The translations under genes were made by a program, and so were the position numbers. Below are positions 33,234 through 42,904 of a stretch of DNA of 63,269 nt, in pieces. A model generated the notes under the pieces. The model worked only from the letters and a program-made list of their open reading frames with translations. It did not search any database and was not told the origin of the DNA. The DNA is from a bacterium (GTDB lineage: Bacteria; Oederibacteriota; PGYV01): NCBI GenBank assembly GCA_029565735.1, contig JAKQNO010000022.1:1-63269 (forward strand), given 5' to 3'. Numbering within the stretch: the stretch's first letter is position 1; every line of letters begins with the position of its first letter.

Positions 33234-33941
33234 CTACTTTTCCATAATCTTAATTACCGCGGACGGATTTGTAAGCTTCCCCTCTTTGATAATTGCCTCC
33301 ACCCTGTCATACGCAAACTGCCGTGTCTTTTTATCCTTTGTTTTTGTGTAAATTTCCGCCCAGTACTCGGCCGCAGACTGCGGGGTTTTTATCTGCTCGT
33401 AAATATTGCCAAGTATGCGCTCCACTATCGCGGGGTGGTCTTCAAACTTAAGCGCGTCTTCCAGAAGTTTTATGTATTCCCCCTCTTTATTGTCCTGTTT
33501 AAAAAGAATCGCCCCAAGGTAAAGCCTAAGCTGCCACATCTTCGGGTTGAATTCCAGACCCTTTCTTATTATCTGCAGCGCCTCCCCGGTCCTGTCAAGG
33601 TTAAAGGCAAGTATGGAAGAACCAAAAGTATAGGCAAAAGAAAAATAAGGGTCAACGTCCGTTATGTCATTCACATAATTCACAAGGTCTTTATGCCTGT
33701 TGACGTTTTGGCTTCTGTCGCCGTAATACTGCAGAAAATTTATGTATTCAATGTCGCCGGCAAGGGACCGCAGGCCAAAACCCGCGGCGCCAAGGTGAAG
33801 AAACTTCCTGTATGAATCCGGATTTATGAAATACCACGACGGCTGGTTTTCAAAAACCATCTTTCCCGCCTTTTCGTTAAGGCAGGCTGATCCCAAAAGC
33901 GCCGCGGCAAAAATAAACACCAGGATTATTTTTTTTATCAT
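33234..33941 (-). CDS. TPR lipoprotein
   Basis: MIKKIILVFIFAAALLGSAC is a lipoprotein signal with Cys20 as the lipid site. The rest is helical with tetratricopeptide-like repeats (AFNLDRTGEALQIIRKGLEFNP; MWQLRLYLGAILFKQDNKEGE). It begins directly after the permease stop codon and is the last gene of a four-gene operon. It may serve as a periplasmic partner of the transporter. Confidence 0.75.
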   Translation of the reverse strand: MIKKIILVFIFAAALLGSACLNEKAGKMVFENQPSWYFINPDSYRKFLHLGAAGFGLRSLAGDIEYINFLQYYGDRSQNVNRHKDLVNYVNDITDVDPYFSFAYTFGSSILAFNLDRTGEALQIIRKGLEFNPKMWQLRLYLGAILFKQDNKEGEYIKLLEDALKFEDHPAIVERILGNIYEQIKTPQSAAEYWAEIYTKTKDKKTRQFAYDRVEAIIKEGKLTNPSAVIKIMEK

Positions 33942-34715
33942 TTAATACTCTTTTTTCTCAAAAACATACGCGGCTGCAAGCAGTGTGGCAAAAGAGTACA
34001 GGGACGCGTAAAGAATTACAAAACCCAGATATCGCGGCGAAAACAATCCCGAGGGGCTGAAAATTTTATCCTTCAGGTTAAACAGTTCAAGGTTGGGCAG
34101 GACGTAATAAAAAATGTTGATAACAATATTTGCCGCGGTGTTGTTTATGGCTTCCGCAAGATGCTTAAGGTGCATGGTAAGGTGCCCAAGTATGTATATG
34201 AAAAATAAGAATATCAGCGCGCCGGGCACAGAAGTGGATATTACGCTTAACAGAAGCGCCGTTGAAGTAAGGACCCCAAGGCTTATAAATATAAGCCCGG
34301 CGGCCGTAATAAGTTTAAGGCTCCACGGGTCGCCTCCCCTTATCTGAATTATCACCATAAGGGTTATTAACATCAGAAGTACGTTCATAAGAATGGTAAG
34401 CGTTATTCCTATATATTTTCCTATAAGGTATTCAAGCCTTGTGACCGGTTTGACCAGAATCATAGAAATCGTCTTTAATTCCGTCTCTTCAAACATCTGG
34501 ACGGTAATTGACAGCGCAAGCGTCAGAAACCCAAAAAGCCCGATGGCAAAAAGGCCGAAATCCGTGACCATTTTCACTTCCACTTCCTGCGCAAGCTCGC
34601 TTATGACAAGGGCGAACCCTATCCCGAACACCGCGAACATTATAAGGACATTAAGTATCTTGTTCCTGAAGCTCTGTTTGAAAATGTATTCCGCGACCGC
34701 CGCAACGCGCCTCAT
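33942..34715 (-). CDS. ABC-2 type transporter permease
   Basis: The 257-residue protein has about six membrane helices (for example ILNVLIMFAVFGIGFALVI and LFGFLTLALSITVQMF) and the ABC-2 permease layout with a large loop after helix 2 (EETELKTISMILVKPVTRLEYLIGKY). It pairs with the ATPase one base upstream. The substrate is not known; such pairs are common in export of polysaccharides, lipids or peptides. Confidence 0.85.
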   Translation of the reverse strand: MRRVAAVAEYIFKQSFRNKILNVLIMFAVFGIGFALVISELAQEVEVKMVTDFGLFAIGLFGFLTLALSITVQMFEETELKTISMILVKPVTRLEYLIGKYIGITLTILMNVLLMLITLMVIIQIRGGDPWSLKLITAAGLIFISLGVLTSTALLLSVISTSVPGALIFLFFIYILGHLTMHLKHLAEAINNTAANIVINIFYYVLPNLELFNLKDKIFSPSGLFSPRYLGFVILYASLYSFATLLAAAYVFEKKEY

Positions 34716-34716
34716 A

Positions 34717-35454
34717 TTAATTCTCCCCCGCTATTTTAACAAAGTATTTTTCAACATCCCCGTGTTCTTTTACGATATCGGCGACGGTTTTAATCTCTGA
34801 CATTGTGCCTTTGTGCAGGACGCCGACCTTGTCGCATATCTTTTCAACTTCGCTTAGAATATGCGAATTAAAGAATATCGTCTTACCCGCTTTTTTCAGC
34901 CCAAGTATTATTTCCCTTGTTTCCTTGTACCCCAGCGGGTCAAGCCCAGACATGGGTTCGTCAAGCAGTAGCAGTTCCGGGTCGTTTAAAAGCGCCTGGG
35001 CAAGCCCAAGCCTTCCCTGCATGCCCTTGGAAAATCCTTTTATCCTGACATCGCTTCTTACATCAAGGCCGGTAATTTTTAACACTTCCTCAATTTTATG
35101 TTTTTTTATCTTTTCATCAATTCCAAAAATATCGGCAAAATACGACAGGACCTCGCGCGCTTTTAAATACTTCGGGAAATACGGCAGTTCTGACAGATAC
35201 CCTATTCTGCCGCGCACCGCCCTGTCTTCAATGTCCCCCCCAAGTATTAAAACAGAGCCGTTTGTCGGCTTTAAAAGTCCAAGCAGCACTTTCATAAGTG
35301 TGGTTTTTCCCGCGCCGTTTAATCCCAGCAGGCCGAAAACTTCCCCTTTTTGCACGGAAAACGTCACATCACGAACCGCAGTGACGCGGTCGTTTTTCCA
35401 GAAATCCTGGGCTTTGTATATTTTTGTAAGACCTTTTACCTCAATTACGTTCAT
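34717..35454 (-). CDS. ABC transporter ATP-binding protein
   Basis: Walker A GLNGAGKTT, signature FSKGMQGRLGLAQ (a weaker LSGGQ form), Walker B LLLLDEPMSGLDP and the switch His in FFNSHILSEVEKICD are all present in 245 residues. It powers the permease encoded next. It follows the sensor kinase gene by two bases, so all four genes form one transcript. Confidence 0.93.
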   Translation of the reverse strand: MNVIEVKGLTKIYKAQDFWKNDRVTAVRDVTFSVQKGEVFGLLGLNGAGKTTLMKVLLGLLKPTNGSVLILGGDIEDRAVRGRIGYLSELPYFPKYLKAREVLSYFADIFGIDEKIKKHKIEEVLKITGLDVRSDVRIKGFSKGMQGRLGLAQALLNDPELLLLDEPMSGLDPLGYKETREIILGLKKAGKTIFFNSHILSEVEKICDKVGVLHKGTMSEIKTVADIVKEHGDVEKYFVKIAGEN

Positions 35455-35456
35455 TT

Positions 35457-38400
35457 TCAGGCTCCATTATTGTTTTTTTCCTTAAGCGACGAAGATATTG
35501 TAAAATAAAAAGTAGTGCCTTTTCCAAGTTCAGATTCCACCCGTATTTCCCCGCTGTGATGTTCCGCGACTTTCTTGCAGACAGAAAGCCCGATGCCGGT
35601 TCCGGGATACTTGTCTTTTGTATGCAGCTGCTGGAATATTATGAATATTTTATCATAGTAATCGCCGCTTATCCCTATGCCGTTATCCCTTACATAAAAT
35701 TCATAAAAACCCTCTTTTTCACTGCAGCCTATCCGGACTTCAGGCTTGCGTTCAGATATAAACTTCAGGGCGTTTGCTATAAGGTTCTGGAAAAGCTGTT
35801 CTATCTGCGTCCGGTCCGCGTACATAATCGGCAGTTCTGTCTCTATTTTTACATCAGCGCCTATTTCATTAATCCTTAGCTGAAGGCCTTTTATGACATC
35901 ATTCACAAGGCCTTCCGTGTTTATATCCATAAATTCCACATCAGTCCTTCCAAGCCGCGAATACATAAGCAGGTCGCTGATAAGCCTCTGCATGCGCTGC
36001 GCGCCTTCAGAAGCAAAACCAATATAGTCATGCGCGTCCGCGTCAAGTTTGTCAGAATACTTTTTTTCAAGAAGTTTTACGTAGCTTGAAACCATCCTTA
36101 AAGGTTCTTTTAAGTCATGCGATGCCACATAGGCGAATTCTTCAAGGTCCTTATTTGACCTTTTTAAATCCGCCATTGCCTGCATAATTTTTTGTTCATT
36201 ATTTTTTCTTTCGGTAATATCCCTTGTAACACCCCTGTAAATAGCCCTTTTATCGCCGGGAAGCGAAAAAGGCAGTATCCTGCTTTCAAGAAAAACTTCC
36301 CTTCCGTTTTTATGGTTAACAACCATTTCAAGCGTTATAAACTTATCGGCTTTCTGCAGGGATATTGCTTCCATAAATTTATCCCATTTTTCCGGCGGCA
36401 GCAGTATGTCCCTTGTGTTTTTTCCCATAAGTTCTTCGCAGGAGTACCCCAAAAGTCCGTACACCTGCGGATTGCTGTATCTGATAATTCCGCCGGAATC
36501 CATCTCCCATATCCAGTCAACCGTTGTTTCCGCCATATCCCTGAACTTTCTTTCGCTTTCAATCAGCGCTTCTTCCGCTTTTTTTCTTGCCATAATATTG
36601 GCTGTTATATCCCCTATTATTTCCAGAAGCATTATAAGTTCATCCGGCCAGTTTTTGTTTTTTCCCTGCTCTCCATAAAATGCAAGCAGACCGTTGACGC
36701 GCCCGTCTTTTTTAAGCGCGACAAACAGCGCGGGCGAAAAACCATACCGGTCTATCCAGTCCCTGCGGCCGTTTAAATCCGCGGGATAATCAGACGGCCT
36801 TTTAATTACCGCGTAAGGAAGCGCCTTTTCCGTGAAGTATTCCCAGAAAGCGCCCATTTCTCCTATCGGTATATTATTAACCTTTTTTCTTATTGAAAGT
36901 TCCGGCGATTCGCACCATTCATGGGTAATATTTACGGTTTTGGAATCGCTGTCATAACTCATAACTGCGCCGCGCGAAGCGTCCGCGAACATTGACACAT
37001 CCATAAGCATCCCTTCTATGGCGCCGTCTATTCCGGAAACCGGGACATCAATAAAATCCTTGGAAATCCTTACAATCAAGGACTGCAATTCAAGCAGATA
37101 TTTCAGCTGCTCTTCCGCCTCTTTTCTTTTGTCTATATTTCTTACCACGGCAAGAATCCTGTCCTGCCCGCCTATCACCGCTTTTTTCAGGCTGACCTCG
37201 GCCCAGAACGCCTGATTATCCCAAGTGCTTGCGTACCATTCAAAAACAACAGGAATCCCGGACGCAGCCTTTAGCAGATATTCTTTTTTCCTTTGTTCCG
37301 AATCAAAATGTTTTGATTTTAACAAATCCGAAAGCGCCTGTTCTTTTGTGCACCGGTAAAGTTCCATCATCTTGCGGTTAACGTCAACAATATGGAAATC
37401 CTTAAGGTCGTGTATGAATATCGCGTCATTTACGGAATCAAAAATTTCCTTATAAGTCTCCTCTGACTGGCGCAGAGCCTCTTCCGTCTTTAACAGTTCT
37501 TCCATGTCCGAAACCATCGCGAATATCCCGGCAAATTCGCCGGAATCGGAAAACAGCGGAGTCGGATTTACAATAACAGGAATCAGCGTTTGGTCTTTTT
37601 TTGTCAGGTCCATCCTTATAGGCGGTGTATCCGCGTTTTTATTGCTTACTGATATGTATTTTTTTAACAGTTCCGCCATAAGGTCGCCAAGATATAAATA
37701 CGCTGATTCTCCTATGACTTCATCTTTTTTATAACCAAGCATCGTGCACATGGCGGGGTTAATATCAACCGTTATTCCCCTTTTATCAACCTGCCAGAAA
37801 CCTTCCTGCGTGCTGTTAAGTATTTTTCTAAGGTGCTTTTCGCTTTCTACAACATGCCTCTCCGCGATTTTTCTTTTTGACACGCTTCTTAAAGATAAAA
37901 ACATGAATAAAAGTATCAGGACAAAACCGGCGCCGCTGATTCCCATTATAGTTTTAAAAACCGGCGAAAGCGCTGCTTTAACCGATTCCTTTTCCGCGGC
38001 CAGAACCATCCAGCCGTTTTCCCCGGCAGGAACAGCGGAATACAGGAAAGTTTCCCCGTTGTAAGCGAAAGTTTCGCCTTTAAAATTCCAGTTTACATTT
38101 TTTAATTTTTTATATTCAAAACGTTTTTCATCATAAGGGCTCTTTATTTTTCCATGACCCGGAATATCAACACTTTTATAAATAAAATCCGGAGTTCCTG
38201 ATGCAAAAATAACGCCTTCCGGCGTAACAAGCGCGGAAACGACCTTAATTTCGGCCATTATTCTTTCGATTTCTTCAGTGCCGGCCTTAGCCGCAATAAT
38301 GATCCGCCTGCCGTTTACGCGCATAGCCCTTGAACAGTATATTCCCCTTTTCCCTGTTGTTACGCCAAGAGCGGAATAAATATAATTTTTTCCCTCGGAT

Positions 38401-38840
38401 GCCTCTTTAAAATAAGGCCTGAATGAATAGTTTTCCCCCTCAAGAGATACGCCTTCGGATACAGCAGAAGCAAACACAGTACCTTTTTCGTCCATAAGAT
38501 ATAACAGGTCAATTTTAACTGAAGCTGCCAGAACATTCAGCACAGACTGAATTTCATCTCCTGCCATGCTTTTATCATTTTTTAAAAGGCTTATAAAATG
38601 GCTGTCAGTAGACAGGGATTCCACCACGGTGTTCAGCCTTACGAACACCTTACCTTCTATTAAACCGGCAAGCATTTCCGCGTTTTTTCTTATATTACGC
38701 TTCTGGCTTTCTGTTTCCATCTGAAAATGTACAATCGAGATGAAAACAATCCCTATAAGCAAACACAAAATAAAAAATACCGCCGGTATACCCTGAAAAT
38801 CCCTGTTTTTGAATATATTGAATTTTATTTTTCCGGCCAT
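35457..38840 (-). CDS. Multi-domain membrane sensor histidine kinase (dCache-PAS-PAS-GAF-PAS)
   Basis: The 1127-residue protein has membrane helices at about 17-37 and 296-318 around an outside double-Cache-like domain, then PAS (about 330-455), PAS (456-580), GAF (585-760), PAS (765-890), the dimerisation/phosphoacceptor domain with His908 in ASHDLKEPLR, and an ATPase domain (NLIANALKF, DNGIGI, GTGIGLSVCKK). There is no receiver domain and no response regulator gene nearby. It is the first gene of an operon with an ABC exporter and a TPR lipoprotein, so it may sense envelope or nutrient state connected with that transporter. Confidence 0.93.
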   Translation of the reverse strand: MAGKIKFNIFKNRDFQGIPAVFFILCLLIGIVFISIVHFQMETESQKRNIRKNAEMLAGLIEGKVFVRLNTVVESLSTDSHFISLLKNDKSMAGDEIQSVLNVLAASVKIDLLYLMDEKGTVFASAVSEGVSLEGENYSFRPYFKEASEGKNYIYSALGVTTGKRGIYCSRAMRVNGRRIIIAAKAGTEEIERIMAEIKVVSALVTPEGVIFASGTPDFIYKSVDIPGHGKIKSPYDEKRFEYKKLKNVNWNFKGETFAYNGETFLYSAVPAGENGWMVLAAEKESVKAALSPVFKTIMGISGAGFVLILLFMFLSLRSVSKRKIAERHVVESEKHLRKILNSTQEGFWQVDKRGITVDINPAMCTMLGYKKDEVIGESAYLYLGDLMAELLKKYISVSNKNADTPPIRMDLTKKDQTLIPVIVNPTPLFSDSGEFAGIFAMVSDMEELLKTEEALRQSEETYKEIFDSVNDAIFIHDLKDFHIVDVNRKMMELYRCTKEQALSDLLKSKHFDSEQRKKEYLLKAASGIPVVFEWYASTWDNQAFWAEVSLKKAVIGGQDRILAVVRNIDKRKEAEEQLKYLLELQSLIVRISKDFIDVPVSGIDGAIEGMLMDVSMFADASRGAVMSYDSDSKTVNITHEWCESPELSIRKKVNNIPIGEMGAFWEYFTEKALPYAVIKRPSDYPADLNGRRDWIDRYGFSPALFVALKKDGRVNGLLAFYGEQGKNKNWPDELIMLLEIIGDITANIMARKKAEEALIESERKFRDMAETTVDWIWEMDSGGIIRYSNPQVYGLLGYSCEELMGKNTRDILLPPEKWDKFMEAISLQKADKFITLEMVVNHKNGREVFLESRILPFSLPGDKRAIYRGVTRDITERKNNEQKIMQAMADLKRSNKDLEEFAYVASHDLKEPLRMVSSYVKLLEKKYSDKLDADAHDYIGFASEGAQRMQRLISDLLMYSRLGRTDVEFMDINTEGLVNDVIKGLQLRINEIGADVKIETELPIMYADRTQIEQLFQNLIANALKFISERKPEVRIGCSEKEGFYEFYVRDNGIGISGDYYDKIFIIFQQLHTKDKYPGTGIGLSVCKKVAEHHSGEIRVESELGKGTTFYFTISSSLKEKNNNGA

Positions 38841-38862
38841 TAAACCCCCGCGTTTTTTGGGG

Positions 38863-39684
38863 CTAAGTCCCTATGTGAAGGGGCTCCACTATCTTCTTAA
38901 TCAGCACAATTACCGACAGCGCGGTCAGATAACTTGTCTTGGGATTATTCGGCGACGGAAAGTTTTCCGTTATCGCCCTGAACCTTCCAAAATCGCCTTC
39001 AACAATCAGTTCGTGCTTGTTTGTGCTTACAAAAGGGTCGGCTATTATCTTCACCCTTGTGGCGTCCGGCCCTATGCCCGCTATGCTTAAGGTGGCGGCA
39101 ACGTTTATATTCGCGGGAAAACCGATAACCGCTTCCCTGGCAGTACCGTCAAAAATTACGGTCTCTGTCACTATATCCGCGGGATTAATACCCTTGTCTT
39201 CAAGGTATTTCACGCCGGCAAACGCTTTTGGCGGCTTTCTTGTAATCAGCGTAACCTGTTTTAATCCGTGGTATTTTGCGGCGTCAAGGCCGTCAATCCC
39301 CACCACGGCTCCGGACGGGACATATACGTTTATCAGTTTGCTTCTGGCTTCTTCAACAAGGTCCATATTTTCAAGGACGCCGCCCGCGCTTAAAAATACA
39401 ATGTCCCTGTTATGCTTGATGGCAAGTTTAAAAATATCCTTAACCGCGGCCTTCTGCGCGCATTCAACAACAAGGTCGCATTTTTTAATCAGTTTTTCCA
39501 TATCCATTAAAGCGGGTTTTGCTTTTTTTAATTTTGACACAAGAAGATGATACTTGGCCCTGTCAGTGTCACAGCACGCCTCCAGCGCCACGTTGATGTC
39601 TCCGTTATCAACCGCGCAGGCTATTTCCGTGCCTATCGCTCCGCAGCCTATTATACCCAGTTTTTTCTGCCTTCTGAAAAGCAT
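38863..39684 (-). CDS. nadX: L-aspartate dehydrogenase (NadX type)
   Basis: The 273-residue protein has the NAD(P)-binding GIIGCGAIGTEIA at the N-terminus and the family's GGVLENMDL, PSGAVVGIDGL and NINVAATLSIAGIGPD segments. It interconverts aspartate and iminoaspartate plus ammonia. In other bacteria it feeds quinolinate synthesis; here it is coupled by TAATG to panD, which uses aspartate, so it may instead supply or drain aspartate for beta-alanine and pantothenate. No nadA or nadC gene is in the window. Confidence 0.85.
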   Translation of the reverse strand: MLFRRQKKLGIIGCGAIGTEIACAVDNGDINVALEACCDTDRAKYHLLVSKLKKAKPALMDMEKLIKKCDLVVECAQKAAVKDIFKLAIKHNRDIVFLSAGGVLENMDLVEEARSKLINVYVPSGAVVGIDGLDAAKYHGLKQVTLITRKPPKAFAGVKYLEDKGINPADIVTETVIFDGTAREAVIGFPANINVAATLSIAGIGPDATRVKIIADPFVSTNKHELIVEGDFGRFRAITENFPSPNNPKTSYLTALSVIVLIKKIVEPLHIGT

Positions 39685-40049
39685 TATTTTTTCACCTTTT
39701 TCTTTATTATTTTATTTTTATCATCAACTTTTACTATTTTTGACACAAGTTCATCCGCGCCTTCTTCATTTACAAAGCCGTAAGCGATAATAATTACTTT
39801 ATCGCCCTTTTCCACAAGCCTCGCGGCGGCGCCGTTAACGCATATCTGACCCGAATTTCTTTTGCCTTCAATTACATAAGTCTCAAAACGCTCGCCGTTA
39901 TTAAGGTCAAGCACGTGGACCTTTTCATGGACGCGTATGCCCGCCGCTTCAATAAGCGCGGAATCAAGCGTTATGCTGCCTTCGTACTCCAGGTGCTTGT
40001 CGGTAACAACCGCCCTGTGAATCTTTGACTTAAGCATTTCTATCATCAT
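39684..40049 (-). CDS. panD: Aspartate 1-decarboxylase precursor
   Basis: The 121-residue proenzyme has the self-cleavage site Gly-Ser in LEYEGSITLD, giving the pyruvoyl cofactor at the Ser. It makes beta-alanine from aspartate. The C-terminus carries a Lys-rich tail (KNKIIKKKVKK). The ATG has GGAGG eight bases upstream; it is in the panB-panC-panD order of the pantothenate operon. Confidence 0.96.
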   Translation of the reverse strand: MMIEMLKSKIHRAVVTDKHLEYEGSITLDSALIEAAGIRVHEKVHVLDLNNGERFETYVIEGKRNSGQICVNGAAARLVEKGDKVIIIAYGFVNEEGADELVSKIVKVDDKNKIIKKKVKK

Positions 40050-40077
40050 TCTTTCTTCCTCCGTTTGGCAGGGCCGG

Positions 40078-40944
40078 TTATTCGCTGACCCGAATCACTG
40101 CATTGTCAATAAGCCTGGTTTTTCCGACAAAAATTGCCGCTGCTATAAGAGCGCTGCCGGAAATTTTTTCTGTTTTTTCCAGCGTCATCGGATTGACAAT
40201 TTCCACATAGTCAATTTCCACCCTGTCTTCCTTTAATTTTCTTTTTATTTCCCTGATAATAACCGCGGCATCGCGTTCGCCAAGCTCCGACATACTTACC
40301 GCCATCTGAAGCGCCTTATAAAGTACAGGGGCCGTGTTGCGTTCTTCCGGCGAAAGGTATGAATTTCTGGAGCTTAAAGCAAGCCCGTCTTTTTCCCTTA
40401 CTGTCGGGCAGATTATGACTTCGGTGTCATAATTAAGGTCTTTAATCATTTTTGTAAGTATTATTGCCTGTTGCATATCTTTGTGCCCCAGGTACATTTT
40501 ATCCGGCTTTACCGCGTTTAGAAGCTTTGCCACAACCGTCATCACGCCCTTAAAATGGCCGGGACGGGAGATGCCGCACAGCGTTTTGGTCATTTCATTT
40601 TCCATATTCACGTAAGCCGCGTATCCCTCGGGGTACATCTCTTCCGCGGACGGTATAAAAACGCAGTCCACGCTTTTGGTTTCTTCAAGCATTGTAAGGT
40701 CGCGCTGTTCATCGCGCGGATACTTTGTAAGGTCCTCGTTGGGCCCAAACTGAGCCGGATTTACAAAAATGCTTACCGCCATTTTGGTGCAGTCTTTCGC
40801 GCCCGCGTTTACAAGCGATATATGGCCTTCGTGAAGGTAGCCCATTGTCGGGACAAACCCCATGATATGTGGCGTTTTTCTTGCCGCCCTGCGGATGCTG
40901 TCCGAATATTTCTGCATCTCCGCTATGTTTCTTATTATCTTCAA
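40078..40944 (-). CDS. panC: Pantothenate synthetase (TTG start)
   Basis: The 288-residue protein shows PTMGYLHEGHISLV (HIGH-type ATP site), NPAQFGPNEDLTKYPR and SSRNSYLSPEER, all typical of PanC. It joins pantoate and beta-alanine using ATP. The start is a TTG (40944) with GGAGG five bases before it, giving the normal N-terminus MKIIRNIAEM. It is 11 bases after panB. Confidence 0.97.
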   Translation of the reverse strand: MKIIRNIAEMQKYSDSIRRAARKTPHIMGFVPTMGYLHEGHISLVNAGAKDCTKMAVSIFVNPAQFGPNEDLTKYPRDEQRDLTMLEETKSVDCVFIPSAEEMYPEGYAAYVNMENEMTKTLCGISRPGHFKGVMTVVAKLLNAVKPDKMYLGHKDMQQAIILTKMIKDLNYDTEVIICPTVREKDGLALSSRNSYLSPEERNTAPVLYKALQMAVSMSELGERDAAVIIREIKRKLKEDRVEIDYVEIVNPMTLEKTEKISGSALIAAAIFVGKTRLIDNAVIRVSE

Positions 40945-40955
40945 AAAATCCTCCG

Positions 40956-41744
40956 TTAATAACTTTGTTTTTTAGACGGAAACTTGCCGCTTTTTACGTC
41001 ATCTGAAAACTTCACAATGGCTTTTAACGCGCGCGGCCCGAGGTTGTCATATTTTTTTACGAACTTTGGGGTAAAATCGGGAAAGAAACCCAGCATATCG
41101 TGTGTCACAAGCACCTGCCCGTCGCATTTGGCTCCGCTGCCGATGCCTATTACCGGCACTGATACGGCTTTTGTAATCTTTGCCGCCGCAGACGCTTTTA
41201 CTTTTTCCAGCGTTATCGCAAAAACGCCGGCTTTTTCAAGCGCCCGCGCGTTTTCAATCAGTTCCTTTTCCTCGTCTTCGGTCTTTCCCATTACAGGATA
41301 CCCGCCGTACTTTTTTACCGACTGCGGCTGCAGCCCTATGTGCCCCATTACCGGGACTCCTATTCCGATAACAGCTTTTACCTGCGGAATGATTTCTTTT
41401 CCGCCTTCAATTTTAACCGCGTTAGCGCCTGACTGTTTGATTATCTTTCCGGCATTTCTGACCGCATCGGCAACCGATGCCTGATAGGACATAAACGGCA
41501 TATCCGTTATGACAAAAGTATCGGGCGCGCCGCGCTTTACGGCTTTTGTATGATAAATCATATCTTCAACGGTTACGGGAATGGTCTCTTTCCTTCCCTG
41601 AAAAACCATGCCAAGGGAATCTCCCACAAGGATAATATCAACCTTTGCCTTTTCAAGAAGAAAGGCGGTTATGTATTCATACGCGGTAAGCATTACAATC
41701 TTTCTTTTATTTTTAAGCGCCTTTATAGCGTTTATATGAAGCAT
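40956..41744 (-). CDS. panB: 3-methyl-2-oxobutanoate hydroxymethyltransferase
   Basis: The 262-residue protein has MLTAYEYITAFLLEKAKVDI, ILVGDSLGMV (metal site), VITDMPFMSYQ, GHIGLQPQSV and VPVIGIGSGAKCDGQVLV, the complete PanB pattern. It makes ketopantoate in the first step of pantothenate synthesis. Ketopantoate reductase is not in the window. Confidence 0.97.
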   Translation of the reverse strand: MLHINAIKALKNKRKIVMLTAYEYITAFLLEKAKVDIILVGDSLGMVFQGRKETIPVTVEDMIYHTKAVKRGAPDTFVITDMPFMSYQASVADAVRNAGKIIKQSGANAVKIEGGKEIIPQVKAVIGIGVPVMGHIGLQPQSVKKYGGYPVMGKTEDEEKELIENARALEKAGVFAITLEKVKASAAAKITKAVSVPVIGIGSGAKCDGQVLVTHDMLGFFPDFTPKFVKKYDNLGPRALKAIVKFSDDVKSGKFPSKKQSY

Positions 41745-41750
41745 TTTTAA

Positions 41751-42398
41751 TCATCTCATCCTGGGTGTATAGTAATTGATTCCGCCCTTGATATTTAAAA
41801 CATAATCCCTTATAAGTTCGTACGCTTTCCTGTCGTTTACAAAATCAACCTCGTCCGTGTTTACAATAACCAGAGGCGTGGTCCTTGGGAAATGCGAAAA
41901 GAAATAATTATACGCCTCTGATAATTCGCTTATGTAATCCTTGTTGATGGTTTTTTCATACTTTCTTCCGCGCTTTTTTATGCGCTCCATCAGGGTTTCC
42001 ACGCTTGCCTGAAGGTAAATTACAAGGTCGGGTTTTAACAAAGACCCTTCATCAACAACCGCTTTATGTATTTTTTCATACAGCGCAAGCTCGTTTTCTT
42101 CCAGCGTTACATAGGCAAACAGGCGGTCCTTATCAAGAATGTAATCCGCGACAATTCCGGAATCAAACAGGTCCATCTGTTTTAACGGCTCCTGCTGCTT
42201 TATTCTGTTAATAAGGAAAAAAAGCTGGGTCTGAAAAGCGTAGCCGCCCATATCTTTATAGAATTTTTCAAGGAATGGGTTGTTGTCAACCTGTTCCAAA
42301 ACCGCTTTTGCCTTTAAGTCTTCGGCAAGCATTTTGGAAAAAGTGGTTTTCCCCGCGCCAAGCACGCCTTCCACCGCTATATAATGAAACCTATTCAT
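41751..42398 (-). CDS. Deoxynucleoside kinase (dNK/dGK family)
   Basis: The 215-residue protein opens with IAVEGVLGAGKTTFSKMLAE (P-loop), has the substrate-binding DRLFAYVTL region with the Glu-Arg pair, and LID-type RIKKRGRKYEKTI. It phosphorylates deoxynucleosides for salvage; the preferred base is not readable. It overlaps folK by eight bases and is six bases before panB. Confidence 0.87.
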   Translation of the reverse strand: MNRFHYIAVEGVLGAGKTTFSKMLAEDLKAKAVLEQVDNNPFLEKFYKDMGGYAFQTQLFFLINRIKQQEPLKQMDLFDSGIVADYILDKDRLFAYVTLEENELALYEKIHKAVVDEGSLLKPDLVIYLQASVETLMERIKKRGRKYEKTINKDYISELSEAYNYFFSHFPRTTPLVIVNTDEVDFVNDRKAYELIRDYVLNIKGGINYYTPRMR

Positions 42399-42888
42399 TC
42401 AGCGCTCCGATTCTTAATATTTTTTCTTCTTTTTTGCAGGTTTTAAGCAGTTCTTTAACACTTAATTTAAACGCCGGATGGGTGAACCCGCCGGCTATTT
42501 CATCAAGCGGTACAAGCACAAACAACCTTTCAGCCAGCCCCGCGTGAGGAATTGTAAGCCGGCCGCTATTAATCATTATATTACCATAAAAAATGATGTC
42601 AATATCAATTATGCGGGGGCCCCATCTGCGGCCGGAATCCGGTTTTCTTCCCATTTCACTTTCTATCCGCTTTACCGTATCAAGAAGGTCAAAAGGCGTC
42701 AGTTTTGTTTCCGCCTGAACAGCAATATTTAAAAAATCAGGCTGTTTTTTATAGCCAAAGGGTTCTGTTAAATACACGGACGAAATTTTTCTGACGTTAA
42801 TTTTATTTTCGCCAAGCCTTTTTAATGCCTCTTTAAGGCTGCTTTTTTTATCGCCTTTGTTGGCGCCCAGCGAAAGAAATACCTTCAT
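42391..42888 (-). CDS. folK: 2-amino-4-hydroxy-6-hydroxymethyldihydropteridine pyrophosphokinase
   Basis: The 165-residue protein has FLSLGANKGDKKSSLKEAL, SSVYLTEPFGYKKQPDFLN and the metal-binding GRRWGPRIIDIDII, all standard for FolK. It transfers pyrophosphate from ATP to the pterin in folate synthesis. No folP or folB is adjacent. A GAGG ribosome site lies six bases before the ATG. Confidence 0.96.
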   Translation of the reverse strand: MKVFLSLGANKGDKKSSLKEALKRLGENKINVRKISSVYLTEPFGYKKQPDFLNIAVQAETKLTPFDLLDTVKRIESEMGRKPDSGRRWGPRIIDIDIIFYGNIMINSGRLTIPHAGLAERLFVLVPLDEIAGGFTHPAFKLSVKELLKTCKKEEKILRIGALNE

Positions 42889-42904
42889 TTAAAACCTCTT
42901 TTTG

